The notes under the pieces were generated by a model that was not told the DNA's origin, did no database searches, and was given only the letters and a program-made list of their open reading frames with translations. Below, piece after piece: positions 45,690 through 53,830 of a stretch of 64,000 nucleotides of DNA (positions within the stretch are counted from its first letter, which is position 1; each line of letters opens with the position of its first letter). Source of the DNA: Thioclava atlantica. Lineage in GTDB: Bacteria > Pseudomonadota > Alphaproteobacteria > Rhodobacterales > Rhodobacteraceae. The stretch covers positions 248,001 to 312,000 of the forward strand of contig NZ_AQRC01000001.1 of the NCBI RefSeq assembly GCF_000737065.1, written 5' to 3'. The translations under genes and the position numbers were made by a program.

Positions 45690-45760
45690 GGTTCCGGCAG
45701 CCATTACCCGGCCCCGCGAAGGGGCGGGTTCACAGACATCGCTCAAGAGAGGATGACGAC
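45690..45760 (+). promoter_or_regulatory. ROSE-like RNA thermometer in the hsp20 leader
   Basis: Two hairpins. The first, ACCCG-[G]-CCCC / GGGG-CGGGT (about 45708-45731), is stable and GC-rich. The second is weak and covers the ribosome-binding site: CATC (45737-45740), bulged G45741, CTC (45742-45744), loop AAGA, GAG (45749-45751), GATG (45752-45755). TCGCT (45739-45743) lies opposite the Shine-Dalgarno AGGA (45750-45753) with the G bulged, the UYGCU/AGGA arrangement that defines ROSE elements of small heat-shock genes in alphaproteobacteria. Melting on warming would free translation. The function is inferred from structure. Confidence 0.6.
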
Positions 45761-46240
45761 ATGCGAAGCTTTGATCTTTCGCCCCTGTACCGTGCCACCG
45801 TCGGCTTCGACCGCGTGGCCGACATGATGGACCGCGTGCTGGCCGCCGACGTCGCCCAGCCGACCTATCCGCCCTACAATATCGAGAAGATCGACGAGAA
45901 TGCCTACCGCATCTCGATCGCGGTTGCGGGCTTCGGCTCGGACGAGCTCTCGGTCGAACTCAAGGAAGGCGGTCTGATCGTGACCGGCCGCAAGGCCGAG
46001 GATACTCAGGAGCGCACCTACCTGCATCGCGGCATCGCGACCCGCGCCTTCGAGCGCCGCTTCGCGCTTGCCGATCATGTGAAGGTCACCGGCGCCAGCC
46101 ACGAGGACGGCATGCTCCATATCGATCTGGTGCGCGAAGTCCCCGAGGCGCTCAAGCCTCGCCGGATCGAGATCGCCGGCCCCTCGACGGTCGACGCGAA
46201 GAAAGTCGAGACCCGCGAGGCCGAAACGGTCGACGCCTGA
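45761..46240 (+). CDS. Small heat-shock protein, Hsp20/IbpA family
   Basis: A 159-residue alpha-crystallin-type chaperone. The N-terminus RSFDLSPLYRATVGFDRVADMMD is the IbpA-like class A pattern; the alpha-crystallin domain spans about 38-130, with YRISIAVAGFGSDELSVEL, LIVTGRKAE, and the dimer-related YLHRGIATRAFERRFAL. A charged C-terminal tail follows (EVPEALKPRRIEI carries an IEI motif of the I-x-I type). It holds unfolding proteins for refolding by DnaK. It sits behind a heat-shock promoter and a ROSE-like leader and ends at a strong terminator, so it is a single-gene unit. Confidence 0.94.
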   Translation: MRSFDLSPLYRATVGFDRVADMMDRVLAADVAQPTYPPYNIEKIDENAYRISIAVAGFGSDELSVELKEGGLIVTGRKAEDTQERTYLHRGIATRAFERRFALADHVKVTGASHEDGMLHIDLVREVPEALKPRRIEIAGPSTVDAKKVETREAETVDA

Positions 46241-46265
46241 GGCGCGGCCTGACTGGAAGAACCGG

Positions 46266-46293
46266 GCGCGGGGGGATTCCCCCGCGCTTTTTT
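46266..46293 (+). terminator. Rho-independent terminator of hsp20
   Basis: GCGCGGGGG (46266-46274) pairs with CCCCCGCGC (46279-46287) over a 4-base loop and is followed directly by six T residues (46288-46293). It starts 25 bases after the hsp20 stop. Confidence 0.95.
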
Positions 46294-46318
46294 ATGCGCG
46301 CGTAGAACTGTTGCAGCG

Positions 46319-46660
46319 CTATTTCCCGATCATCTCGCCGATCCGGGCGATTTCCTCGGCGCCCGTCTCGCGGATCTTCTCTTCGAGCCGGCGATAGGCG
46401 GCGAGCACCGCCTCGCCCTCGGGGGTCAGCGATGCGCCACCGCCCCTGGCACCGCCGCGCGAGCTTTCCACCAGCGGCACGCGAAACCCCGCATTCATTT
46501 CCTCGACGAGGGACCAGGCGCGTTTATAGCTCATCTTCATCGCCCGGCCCGCGGCGGAGATCGAGCCCTCGCGCGCGATTTCCTCGAGCAGGCGAACCTT
46601 GCCCGGTCCCAGCATCGCCTCGCCGTAATAGAGGCGCAGCATCAGCCGGCTGAGTTCCAT
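46319..46660 (-). CDS. ModE-like winged helix-turn-helix regulator (DNA-binding domain only)
   Basis: A 113-residue protein resembling the N-terminal DNA-binding domain of ModE: GPGKVRLLEEIAREGSISAAGRAMKMSYKRAWSLVEEMNAGF is the winged-helix core, followed by a wing with GGARGGGASLTPEG. The molybdate-binding TOBE domains of full ModE are absent, so it is a stand-alone DNA-binding protein. No molybdenum genes are adjacent. The ATG at 46660 has a clear AAGGAG upstream; ATGs at 46699 and 46702 would extend it. Divergent from the MFS gene. Confidence 0.8.
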   Translation of the reverse strand: MELSRLMLRLYYGEAMLGPGKVRLLEEIAREGSISAAGRAMKMSYKRAWSLVEEMNAGFRVPLVESSRGGARGGGASLTPEGEAVLAAYRRLEEKIRETGAEEIARIGEMIGK

Positions 46661-46805
46661 CTCGCGGTGCTCCTTCGCCCATTTCGCGCGTTCCCCCATC
46701 ATCCTGAGCGCTCGGCATTTCCTTGGCAAGAGGCGTGGCTTCACGGGGGCTTGAACTCGCATCCCGCTTCGGTCAGCTTGACGCGCAGCGCCAGCCGGAG
46801 CCGCC

Positions 46806-47996
46806 ATGTATGTCTCGATCGCCTGCCTCGTGGCGGCCTATCTTCTCAGCCAGTTCTACCGCACCTGCCTCGCGGTTCTGACACCGGTCCTCAATGCCGA
46901 GATCGGAGTGAGTGCGGGCGATCTCGCGGTGTCGCTGGGTCTCTGGTACGCGGCCTTCGCGCTCTTGCAGATCCCGATCGGCGAGGCGCTCGACCGGCTC
47001 GGGCCGCGCCGCACGGTGGGGGTGGTGCTCGGGCTGGGCGGCGGTGGGGGCGCTGCGGTCTTCGCGATGGCGCAGGGGCCGCTCGGAGTGCATCTGGCGA
47101 TGATCTTGATCGGGGCGGGCTGCGCGCCGGTTCTCGTGGGGAGCTATTTCATCTTCGCACGCAGCTTCGCGCCCGCACTGTTCGGAACGCTCGCGGCCTC
47201 GATGATCGGGGTGGGAAGCCTCGGGAACCTCGCCGGCGCCGCGCCGCTCGCCGCCGCGATCGACGCGTTCGGGTGGCGCCCGACGCTTTGGGCGCTGGCG
47301 GCGCTCACGCTGGCCGTCTCCGCCCTGATCCTGATCTTCGCGCGCGATCCCGCGCGGGTCGAGCAGCCCGCCGGACGGCGCGGCACCGCGCTCGACGTGC
47401 TGCGCCTGCCGGGCTTCTGGATGCTGCTGCCGCTGACGATGGCGAATTACACCGCCGCCGCCGGCATTCGCGGCGTCTGGGCCGGACCCTATCTGGCGGA
47501 TGTCTTCGGCGCGGATGCCCATCTGATCGGGCGGGTCACGCTGGTCATGGGCCTCGCGATGATCGCGGGAAATTTCGCCTACGGGCCGGCCGACAAGATC
47601 CTCGGCAGCCACAAGCGTGTGGCGTTCTGGGGCAATTCGGTGCTGGCGCTGGCGCTCGCGGGGCTGTGGCTGGTGCCGGGGCAGTCGCTCTGGCTCGCCA
47701 CCGCGCTGCTCGCCGCGATCGGCTTCTTCGGAGCCTCGTTCCCGGTGATCATGGCGCATGGGCGCAGCTTCTACCCGCCGCATCTGACGGGGCGGGGGGT
47801 GACGCTGCACAACATGTTCTCGATCACCGGGGTGGCGGCGATGCAATTCGCCTCCCGGCCGGTCTTCGATGCGGCCTCGGCGGGCCATGCGACGGGGGCC
47901 TCTTATGGGCTCCTCTTCGCCTTCTTCCTCGTGCCGGTGGTGATCGGGCTGGCCTTTTACATCTTCGCCCGCGACACCGGCGACGGCTTGGGCTAG
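46806..47996 (+). CDS. Major facilitator superfamily transporter
   Basis: A 396-residue, 12-helix MFS transporter. The loop between helices 2 and 3 contains GEALDRLGPRRTV, the MFS A-motif (GxLaDRxGrR). Helices are regular and no N-terminal signal is present. Substrate cannot be inferred; the next gene is a GT29-like glycosyltransferase only 9 bases downstream in the same direction, so co-expression is likely. Divergent from the ModE-like regulator, which might control it. Confidence 0.85.
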   Translation: MYVSIACLVAAYLLSQFYRTCLAVLTPVLNAEIGVSAGDLAVSLGLWYAAFALLQIPIGEALDRLGPRRTVGVVLGLGGGGGAAVFAMAQGPLGVHLAMILIGAGCAPVLVGSYFIFARSFAPALFGTLAASMIGVGSLGNLAGAAPLAAAIDAFGWRPTLWALAALTLAVSALILIFARDPARVEQPAGRRGTALDVLRLPGFWMLLPLTMANYTAAAGIRGVWAGPYLADVFGADAHLIGRVTLVMGLAMIAGNFAYGPADKILGSHKRVAFWGNSVLALALAGLWLVPGQSLWLATALLAAIGFFGASFPVIMAHGRSFYPPHLTGRGVTLHNMFSITGVAAMQFASRPVFDAASAGHATGASYGLLFAFFLVPVVIGLAFYIFARDTGDGLG

Positions 47997-48005
47997 AAGG
48001 GCGCC

Positions 48006-48620
48006 ATGACGAGGCTCGGCTTCTATCTCAACCGGACCCTGCGCCGCGAGGACCCGCTCGTGGCGCTCTCGGTCTCGCAATCGGCGCTGCTGGGCGATCT
48101 TGCGGGGAAGACTGTGGCGCTTGTTGGCAATGCGCGCGCGTTGGCGGTCGGGGCGGCGGGGCCGGAGATCGACGCCCATGACGTGGTGATCCGCATCAAC
48201 CGTGCGCCGATGCCCGCGCCCGAAAGCCATGGCACGCGCACCGACTGGCTGGCGCTCGCGACCGCGCTGCCGCAGGCGGATCGGGCGCGGATCGGGGCGG
48301 GGCGCTATCTCTGGATGAGCCACAAGCGCAAGCGGCTCGACTGGGCCACCGCCACCAGCCCCGGCTTCTATCTGCATCCGCTGGCCGAATACGAGGCGCT
48401 CAAGGCGAAACTCGGGGCCCAGCCCACGACAGGAGCGATGCTCATCGAGATGCTCGCGCGCTCGGATCTGGCGCGGCTCGACCTCTATGGCTTCGATTTC
48501 TTCGCCTCGCTCTCGCTTTCGGGGCGGCGCACGGCCGAGAAGGTGCCGCATGATTTCGCCGCCGAAGCCGCGCTGGTGGGCGCGCTTCTGGCCCGCGATC
48601 CGCGCATCATTCGGAACTGA
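48006..48620 (+). CDS. GT29-like (sialyltransferase-fold) glycosyltransferase
   Basis: A 204-residue soluble protein. KTVALVGNARALAVGAAGPEIDAHDVVIRINRAP resembles the sialylmotif L of GT29 enzymes, PTTGAMLIEML with LYGFDFFASLS the sialylmotif S, and KVPHDFAAEAALVGALL the terminal motif with a candidate catalytic His. GT29 is best known from eukaryotic sialyltransferases; small bacterial members exist in alphaproteobacteria. The sugar donor may be CMP-sialic acid or CMP-Kdo; none is proven. It starts nine bases after the MFS gene. Confidence 0.75.
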   Translation: MTRLGFYLNRTLRREDPLVALSVSQSALLGDLAGKTVALVGNARALAVGAAGPEIDAHDVVIRINRAPMPAPESHGTRTDWLALATALPQADRARIGAGRYLWMSHKRKRLDWATATSPGFYLHPLAEYEALKAKLGAQPTTGAMLIEMLARSDLARLDLYGFDFFASLSLSGRRTAEKVPHDFAAEAALVGALLARDPRIIRN

Positions 48621-48695
48621 TCCGCCACGAACCCCTTTCATTTCCGTGAGCAAAGCGGTAGTAAGCCGCGTTCTTTTTTGAGCAAGGAGGTCCTG

Positions 48696-49718
48696 ATGGG
48701 CTATAAAGTCGTCGTTGCGGGTGCCACGGGCAATGTGGGCCGCGAAATGCTGAACATCCTGGCTGAGCGCCAGTTCCCGGTCGATGAGATCGCCGCGCTC
48801 GCCTCGCGCCGGTCGCTCGGCACCGAGGTCAGCTTTGGCGACAAGACCCTCAAGACCAAGGATATCGAGGGCTTCGATTTCTCGGGCTACGACATCGCGC
48901 TCTTCGCGATCGGGTCGGAAGCCACGAAGAAATACGCCCCCATCGCGGCCGCACAGGGCTGCGTGGTGATCGATAACTCGTCGCTCTACCGCTACGATCC
49001 CGACGTGCCGCTCGTGGTTCCGGAAGTGAACCCCGAGGCGGTGGACGGCTACACCAAGAAAAACATCATCGCGAACCCGAACTGCTCGACCGCGCAGATG
49101 GTCGTGGCGCTCAAGCCGCTGCATGACCGCGCCAAGATCAAGCGCGTCGTGGTCTCGACCTACCAGTCGGTGTCCGGCTCGGGCAAGGACGCGATCGACG
49201 AGCTGTGGAACCAGACCAAGGGCATGTATGTGCCGGGTCAGGAGGTCGATCCGAAGGTCTACCCGAAGCAGATCGCCTTCAACGTGATCCCGCATATCGA
49301 CGTGTTCCTCGACGACGGCTCCACCAAGGAAGAGTGGAAGATGGTCGCCGAGACGAAGAAGATCGTCGATCCCTCGATCAAGCTGACCGCGACCTGCGTG
49401 CGCGTGCCGGTCTTCGTGGGCCATTCGGAAGCGATCAACATCGAGTTCGAGGAATTCCTCGACGAGGACGAAGCGCGCGACATCCTGCGCGAGGCGCCGG
49501 GCATCCTGGTCGTCGACAAGCGTGAAGACGGCGGCTACGTCACCCCGGTCGAATGCGTCGGCGATTTCGCCACCTTCATCTCGCGGATCCGTCAGGATTC
49601 GACCATCGAGAACGGCCTGAACCTCTGGTGCGTGTCCGACAACCTGCGCAAGGGCGCGGCGCTGAACGCCGTTCAGATCGCCGAGACGCTGGGCAAGCGC
49701 TGCCTGAAGAAGGGCTGA
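48696..49718 (+). CDS. asd: Aspartate-semialdehyde dehydrogenase
   Basis: A 340-residue enzyme reducing aspartyl phosphate to aspartate semialdehyde with NADPH, for lysine, threonine, methionine and diaminopimelate synthesis. VVVAGATGNVGREML (residues 5-19) binds NADP; the catalytic Cys130 is in NPNCSTAQM, and RVPVFVGHSEA contains the substrate-binding residues. AAGGAGGTCC precedes the ATG at 48696. It is monocistronic with its own terminator. Confidence 0.96.
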   Translation: MGYKVVVAGATGNVGREMLNILAERQFPVDEIAALASRRSLGTEVSFGDKTLKTKDIEGFDFSGYDIALFAIGSEATKKYAPIAAAQGCVVIDNSSLYRYDPDVPLVVPEVNPEAVDGYTKKNIIANPNCSTAQMVVALKPLHDRAKIKRVVVSTYQSVSGSGKDAIDELWNQTKGMYVPGQEVDPKVYPKQIAFNVIPHIDVFLDDGSTKEEWKMVAETKKIVDPSIKLTATCVRVPVFVGHSEAINIEFEEFLDEDEARDILREAPGILVVDKREDGGYVTPVECVGDFATFISRIRQDSTIENGLNLWCVSDNLRKGAALNAVQIAETLGKRCLKKG

Positions 49719-49741
49719 ACCCCGCCCCTGTGAGAAATCGA

Positions 49742-49776
49742 AAGCGCCCGGTCCGAAAGGCCGGGCGCTTTTCTTT
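49742..49776 (+). terminator. Rho-independent terminator of asd
   Basis: AAGCGCCCGG (49742-49751) pairs with CCGGGCGCTT (49761-49770) over a 9-base loop, followed by TTCTTT. It starts 24 bases after the asd stop. Confidence 0.92.
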
Positions 49777-49815
49777 GGCGCGAAGGGGCCGCGCCCGGGG
49801 GCAAATTTCGCGCCC

Positions 49816-50640
49816 TCAGGGCCGCTTCACGCCGAGATACGGCCCTTCGCCCGCGGCCTCGATCCGGGTCTTGGCGGCCTCGATCCCCTCGAGAGCCACG
49901 CTCATCGTGTTGCCGTTGGCATGGATCATCCGCTCCGCGTCGCAGGCAAGTGCCACATGGCCCTTCCAGAACAGAAGATCGCCGCGCTGAAGCGGCGCGC
50001 CGGGGGGCAGAACCTCGCCCAGTTCCGCCCATTGCATGTCGCTGTCGCCCGGCGCCGCGCGGCCGCAAAGCGCAAAGCCCAGCTGAACGAGCCCCGAGCA
50101 GTCGATCCCGTCGCGCCCGTTCCCGCCCCACAGATAGGGCGTGCCCAGCAGCCGCTCGGCCACCGTGACCGGATCGGCTTCGGGCGCGTCGAGGGGGCGT
50201 AGGTGCTGGCGCGGGACAAAGCCCAGCGGCGTCACCGCGAACATGCCCTCTTCGCCCGTCACCTCCAGCCGCGCGCCCATCGACAGCGCCATCACCTCGC
50301 CGCGCTTGATGGAAGGCTCGCGGTAGAGATGGGTGGCGGGCGCGCTGACCACATGGGTCGCCCCAACCGGCGCGCCGAGGACCGCATCCGCGACCCAGCC
50401 GCAATAGCCGTCCCAGGCCGACTGCACGAAGGTATGATCCCCGCGCCGGTCGATCATCGTCACTTCTGCGCCGAAGATGAGTTGCCTGTCGCGCAAGCTG
50501 CCCGGATCGGGGCAGAGATCGGTGACCGGCGCGATCACCCTCGCGGGGGCGCCGTTGGTGAAACGGGCGGCCTCGATCCGGCCGCGCAGGGTCTCGAGCG
50601 CGATCTCGCCGGAATAGGGCAGGCGGCGGCGATCGCTCAT
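49816..50640 (-). CDS. NlpC/P60 cysteine peptidase with SH3 domains (muropeptide endopeptidase-like)
   Basis: A 274-residue protein without a signal peptide. Two SH3-like regions occupy about 25-150; the NlpC/P60 domain follows with YLWGGNGRDGIDCSGLVQ (Cys181), KGHVALACD (His228) and His240 in MIHANGN completing the triad. This architecture is that of cytoplasmic dipeptidyl-peptidase VI-type gamma-D-glutamyl-diamino-acid endopeptidases that degrade recycled cell-wall peptides. Its ATG overlaps the leucyl aminopeptidase stop by four bases; the two would cleave wall peptides in sequence, an inference from coupling. Confidence 0.9.
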   Translation of the reverse strand: MSDRRRLPYSGEIALETLRGRIEAARFTNGAPARVIAPVTDLCPDPGSLRDRQLIFGAEVTMIDRRGDHTFVQSAWDGYCGWVADAVLGAPVGATHVVSAPATHLYREPSIKRGEVMALSMGARLEVTGEEGMFAVTPLGFVPRQHLRPLDAPEADPVTVAERLLGTPYLWGGNGRDGIDCSGLVQLGFALCGRAAPGDSDMQWAELGEVLPPGAPLQRGDLLFWKGHVALACDAERMIHANGNTMSVALEGIEAAKTRIEAAGEGPYLGVKRP

Positions 50641-52049
50641 CCCAGCACCTTCGGCAGCGCGGCGAGGATCGCCCGGGCGCCCTGTCCGACCCCGCCCTTG
50701 GGGCGGGCGGGCGCAGCGGCCGGCTGCCAGCCATAGATGTCGAAATGGGCGAAGCGCGGGGTCTCGGTCACGAAACGGCGCAGGAAGAGCGCGGCGGTGA
50801 TCGAGCCCGCCATCCCGCCCGAAGGCGCATTGTCGAGATCGGCGATGCCGGGTTCGATCTTGGATTCGTAAGGGGCCCAGAACGGCATCCGCCAGAGCGG
50901 GTCGGCGACCGCTTCGGAAGCCTCGGCCAGCGCTGCCGCCACGCCTGTGTCATCGGTGTAGAAGGGCGGAAGATCGGGCCCGAGCGCCACCCGCGCCGCC
51001 CCGGTCAGCGTCGCCATGCAGATCATCAGGTCGGGCCTGGCCTCATCGGCGAGAGCCAGCGCATCGGCCAGCACCAGCCGCCCTTCGGCATCGGTGTTGT
51101 TGACCTCGACGCTCAGTCCCTTGCGGCTGGTGAGGATATCGCCGGGTCGGAAGCTCGCCCCCGAAACCGAGTTCTCCACCGCCGGGATCAGCACCCGCAG
51201 CCGCAGCCGCGCGCCCGTCGCCATGACCATATGCGCGAGCCCCAGCACGGTCGCAGCGCCGCCCATATCCTTCTTCATCAGCCCCATCGAGGCGCCGGGC
51301 TTGAGGTTGAGCCCGCCGGTGTCGAAGCAGACCCCCTTGCCGACCAGCGTCAGCGCCGGGCCGTCGCCGCCCCAGTTCAACTCGATCAGCCGGGGCGCGC
51401 GCGGCGAGGCGCGGCCCACCGCATGGATCATCGGGAAGTTATGCGCGAGAAGCTCCTCGCCCGCGATCACCGAGACCTGCGCCCCGTGCCGTTCGGCCAG
51501 CAGGCGCGCCGCGCCTTCAAGCTCGTCCGGCCCCATGTCGGAGGCAGGCGTGTTGATCAGGTCGCGGGTGAAGGCCTCGCCTTCGGCAATCGCTTCGAGC
51601 CGGACCCGGTCGAGACCCTCGGGGCAGACGAGGCGGGCCTTCGGGGGCGCGGCCTCGGCGTAGCGGGCGAAGCGGTAGCCTGCGAGAAGCCAGCCGAGCG
51701 CAGTTTCCTCGGCCAGTTGCGGGTCGATTTCCCCGGCGAGATGCCAGGCCCCTTCGGGCAGATCGCCCGCGGCGCGGGCGAGTGCAAACCGCAAGCGCGC
51801 ACGGCGTTCGGGCGTGCCGAGACCGAGAAGCGCGCCGCTCACCCCGTCATCGCCGGGCAGAAGCGCAAGCTCTCCGGCGCCCGCCTTGAAGCCCTGGGCG
51901 CGCACAAAGGCCGCCTGCGCGGGCGGCAGATCGTCGAGCGCCGCCTCGATCCCGTCGGGAGCGACGAGACGCAACGGACGAGACGTGGCCCCGGTCGCGG
52001 CAAAGCGCATGGCGGGGCGGTCGGCGAGAAAGGGGAATTCGGCAGGCAT
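50637..52049 (-). CDS. M17 leucyl aminopeptidase family protein
   Basis: A 470-residue M17 metallo-aminopeptidase with the signature NTDAEGRLVLADAL and upstream GKGVCFDTGGLNLKPGASMGLMKKDMGGAA, which supplies metal ligands and the active-site Lys. It releases N-terminal residues from peptides in the cytoplasm. The ATG at 52049 follows GAGGAGCC; an ATG at 52067 is possible. Its stop overlaps the NlpC/P60 start by four bases, suggesting a shared role in peptide or muropeptide recycling. Confidence 0.92.
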   Translation of the reverse strand: MPAEFPFLADRPAMRFAATGATSRPLRLVAPDGIEAALDDLPPAQAAFVRAQGFKAGAGELALLPGDDGVSGALLGLGTPERRARLRFALARAAGDLPEGAWHLAGEIDPQLAEETALGWLLAGYRFARYAEAAPPKARLVCPEGLDRVRLEAIAEGEAFTRDLINTPASDMGPDELEGAARLLAERHGAQVSVIAGEELLAHNFPMIHAVGRASPRAPRLIELNWGGDGPALTLVGKGVCFDTGGLNLKPGASMGLMKKDMGGAATVLGLAHMVMATGARLRLRVLIPAVENSVSGASFRPGDILTSRKGLSVEVNNTDAEGRLVLADALALADEARPDLMICMATLTGAARVALGPDLPPFYTDDTGVAAALAEASEAVADPLWRMPFWAPYESKIEPGIADLDNAPSGGMAGSITAALFLRRFVTETPRFAHFDIYGWQPAAAPARPKGGVGQGARAILAALPKVLG

Positions 52050-52114
52050 CGCGGCTCCTCGGGTCATCGGTCGGGCCAGAGCCTAGCGCCGGCATCCGTG
52101 CCCGCAAGTCCCGA

Positions 52115-52495
52115 TCACGCGGGCGGAGCGTCCAGATCCCAGACCTCGGTCAATGCGCGCTCTGCGATCCGGTTGAGCCGCGCCATGATCGCGGCCTCGG
52201 CCACCGGGTCGCCCTGCGCCACGCAATCGCAAAGATCCTCCGCCACGCGGGCGAGGGCGGTCAGGCCCACGCTTTCGGCAAGCGTCGCGACCTCGGGCAG
52301 CGCGAGGCGCAGATGCGATCGGTGCCCGATCCGGCTCGCCTCGTCGATCATGCTCAGATGGAAGGCCAGATCCTCCATCGCCGTGGCGATGACCTCCTCG
52401 GCCTCGCTCTCTCCGAGTTCCTCATAGAGCACGAGAAGCCGCGCGGGATCGACCCCCACCACCTCGCGGCACCGCAAGCGTGAAATTCCTGTCAC
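52115..52495 (-). CDS. Hypothetical helical protein, Hpt-like
   Basis: A 126-residue, mostly helical acidic protein. ALPEVATLAESVGLTALARVAEDLCDCVAQGD has the look of a four-helix Hpt (histidine phosphotransfer) bundle, but the phosphorylatable His motif (HxLKG) is not seen, so it may be a degenerate Hpt-like adaptor. No family can be named with confidence. It reads leftward, 65 bases before the aminopeptidase start. Confidence 0.55.
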   Translation of the reverse strand: MTGISRLRCREVVGVDPARLLVLYEELGESEAEEVIATAMEDLAFHLSMIDEASRIGHRSHLRLALPEVATLAESVGLTALARVAEDLCDCVAQGDPVAEAAIMARLNRIAERALTEVWDLDAPPA

Positions 52496-52653
52496 CCCGC
52501 CACCTCATCCCGGTCTTCTGAATTCACCCGCTCGCCAGACTGCGGCGAAATCTTCAAGATTCCGTTGAGCGATGCCGAAAAATCTCTCGAAACCTCCGAG
52601 CACGCGCGCTATTTGACGCTGCGGGAACAGCTGATGAAAAACGCGAGGTTCAG

Positions 52654-53304
52654 ATGAGAGAGCATGTCAAACCGTTGCCCAGCTATCTGGTGAGCCGGTA
52701 TCAGGGCTGGCACGCCACGTCCTATGCGGAGAACCGGGCCTGGTATCGCCGCCTGGCCGAAGAGGGGCAACGTCCGCGCTCGATGATTATCGCCTGCTGC
52801 GACTCGCGCGTGCATGTCACCTCGATGTTCGGCGCGGATCAGGGCGAGTTCTTCATCCACCGCAACATCGCGAACCTGGTGCCCGAATTCACCCCCGACG
52901 GCGACCACCACGGCACCTCGGCCGCGATCGAATATGCGGTGAAGAATCTCAAGGTCGCGCATCTGATCGTCCTGGGCCATTCGAGCTGCGGCGGCGTCGC
53001 GGGCTGCCATGCCATGTGTGCGGGCGAGGCGCCGGAGCTGGAAGAGAAGAGCTCCTTCGTCGGGACCTGGCTCAACCTGCTGCGGCCCGGCTACGAGCGC
53101 GTGCTGGAACTGCCGGCCGAGCAACAGATCGTCGCGCTCGAGCGCGAAGCGGTCAAGGTGAGCCTCGAGAACCTGATGACCTTCCCGTTCGTGCGCGAGG
53201 CGCTCGACGCCGACCGGATGACGCTGCACGGGCTGCGCCATGACATCGGCGAGGGCACGCTCGAGCAATACGACTCGGACAGCGACCAGTTCGAACTGAT
53301 CTGA
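52654..53304 (+). CDS. Beta-class carbonic anhydrase
   Basis: A 216-residue zinc enzyme that interconverts CO2 and bicarbonate. The zinc ligands and catalytic Asp-Arg dyad are visible as ACCDSRV (Cys49, Asp50, Arg52) and GHSSCGG (His109, Cys112). Length and the N-terminal helix (YLVSRYQGWHATSYAENRAWY) fit the plant/bacterial beta class. It would supply bicarbonate for carbamoyl phosphate and carboxylation reactions. No operon partner is apparent. Confidence 0.94.
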   Translation: MREHVKPLPSYLVSRYQGWHATSYAENRAWYRRLAEEGQRPRSMIIACCDSRVHVTSMFGADQGEFFIHRNIANLVPEFTPDGDHHGTSAAIEYAVKNLKVAHLIVLGHSSCGGVAGCHAMCAGEAPELEEKSSFVGTWLNLLRPGYERVLELPAEQQIVALEREAVKVSLENLMTFPFVREALDADRMTLHGLRHDIGEGTLEQYDSDSDQFELI

Positions 53305-53365
53305 CAGGACGGCGGGCAGGCGCCGCTTCACGCGCTGTTAAGCGCGATCGGCGATGATCGCGGGC

Positions 53366-53821
53366 ATGACCCGTGACCGTCTCGTCTCCTTGCGCCTGCC
53401 CGCCGACCTGATCGACGCCATCTCCCGGGCGGCGCGGGCCGCGGATCTCCCGCCTGCGGAAGCTGCCCGTCATGCGCTGCGGGCGGGGCTCGATCACCTT
53501 GCCGGATCGTCGAGGGAGAGCGAGGCGCGCGATGCCATGCGCGCCGCGCTCGCTTCCGCGCGGGACTGGCTCGATCTGCAGCGCCGGTTGCGGAGTGTTG
53601 GCTTCGTGCTGCGGCAGGGCAGGGGCGGGGCGCTCGCAGTGCATGACTGGCCCGCAAACCGCTACCTGCTCGCGGGCGAGGTGGTGGGGGTGCGTCTTGC
53701 AGACCTCGTGCTGCGCTTTCGCGCGCCCTTTCCGGGGCATCCAGGGGGCGCGACGGCCCCCCTCAGCTTCCAGACACTGCGCGGCAATACCGGTGTTACC
53801 GGACGAGAGGATGCCGCCTGA
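53366..53821 (+). CDS. Hypothetical protein with ribbon-helix-helix-like N-terminus
   Basis: A 151-residue protein. Residues about 4-40 (LVSLRLPADLIDAISRAARAADLPPAEAARHALRAGL) look like a ribbon-helix-helix DNA-binding fold. The remainder is a mixed region with VGFVLRQGRGGALAVHDWPANRYLLAGEVVGVRLADLVLRFR, which I do not recognise. An ATG four codons earlier (53354) is possible; neither has a strong ribosome-binding site. It ends ten bases before the convergent DUF4139 gene. Confidence 0.55.
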   Translation: MTRDRLVSLRLPADLIDAISRAARAADLPPAEAARHALRAGLDHLAGSSRESEARDAMRAALASARDWLDLQRRLRSVGFVLRQGRGGALAVHDWPANRYLLAGEVVGVRLADLVLRFRAPFPGHPGGATAPLSFQTLRGNTGVTGREDAA

Positions 53822-53830
53822 CGTCCCCGC

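Noticed and set aside
46773-49424. Leftward open frame of about 883 codons opposite the MFS, GT29 and asd genes
   Set aside because: It runs through three real genes, has no recognisable motif and shows the Arg/His-rich composition of GC-rich antisense frames.
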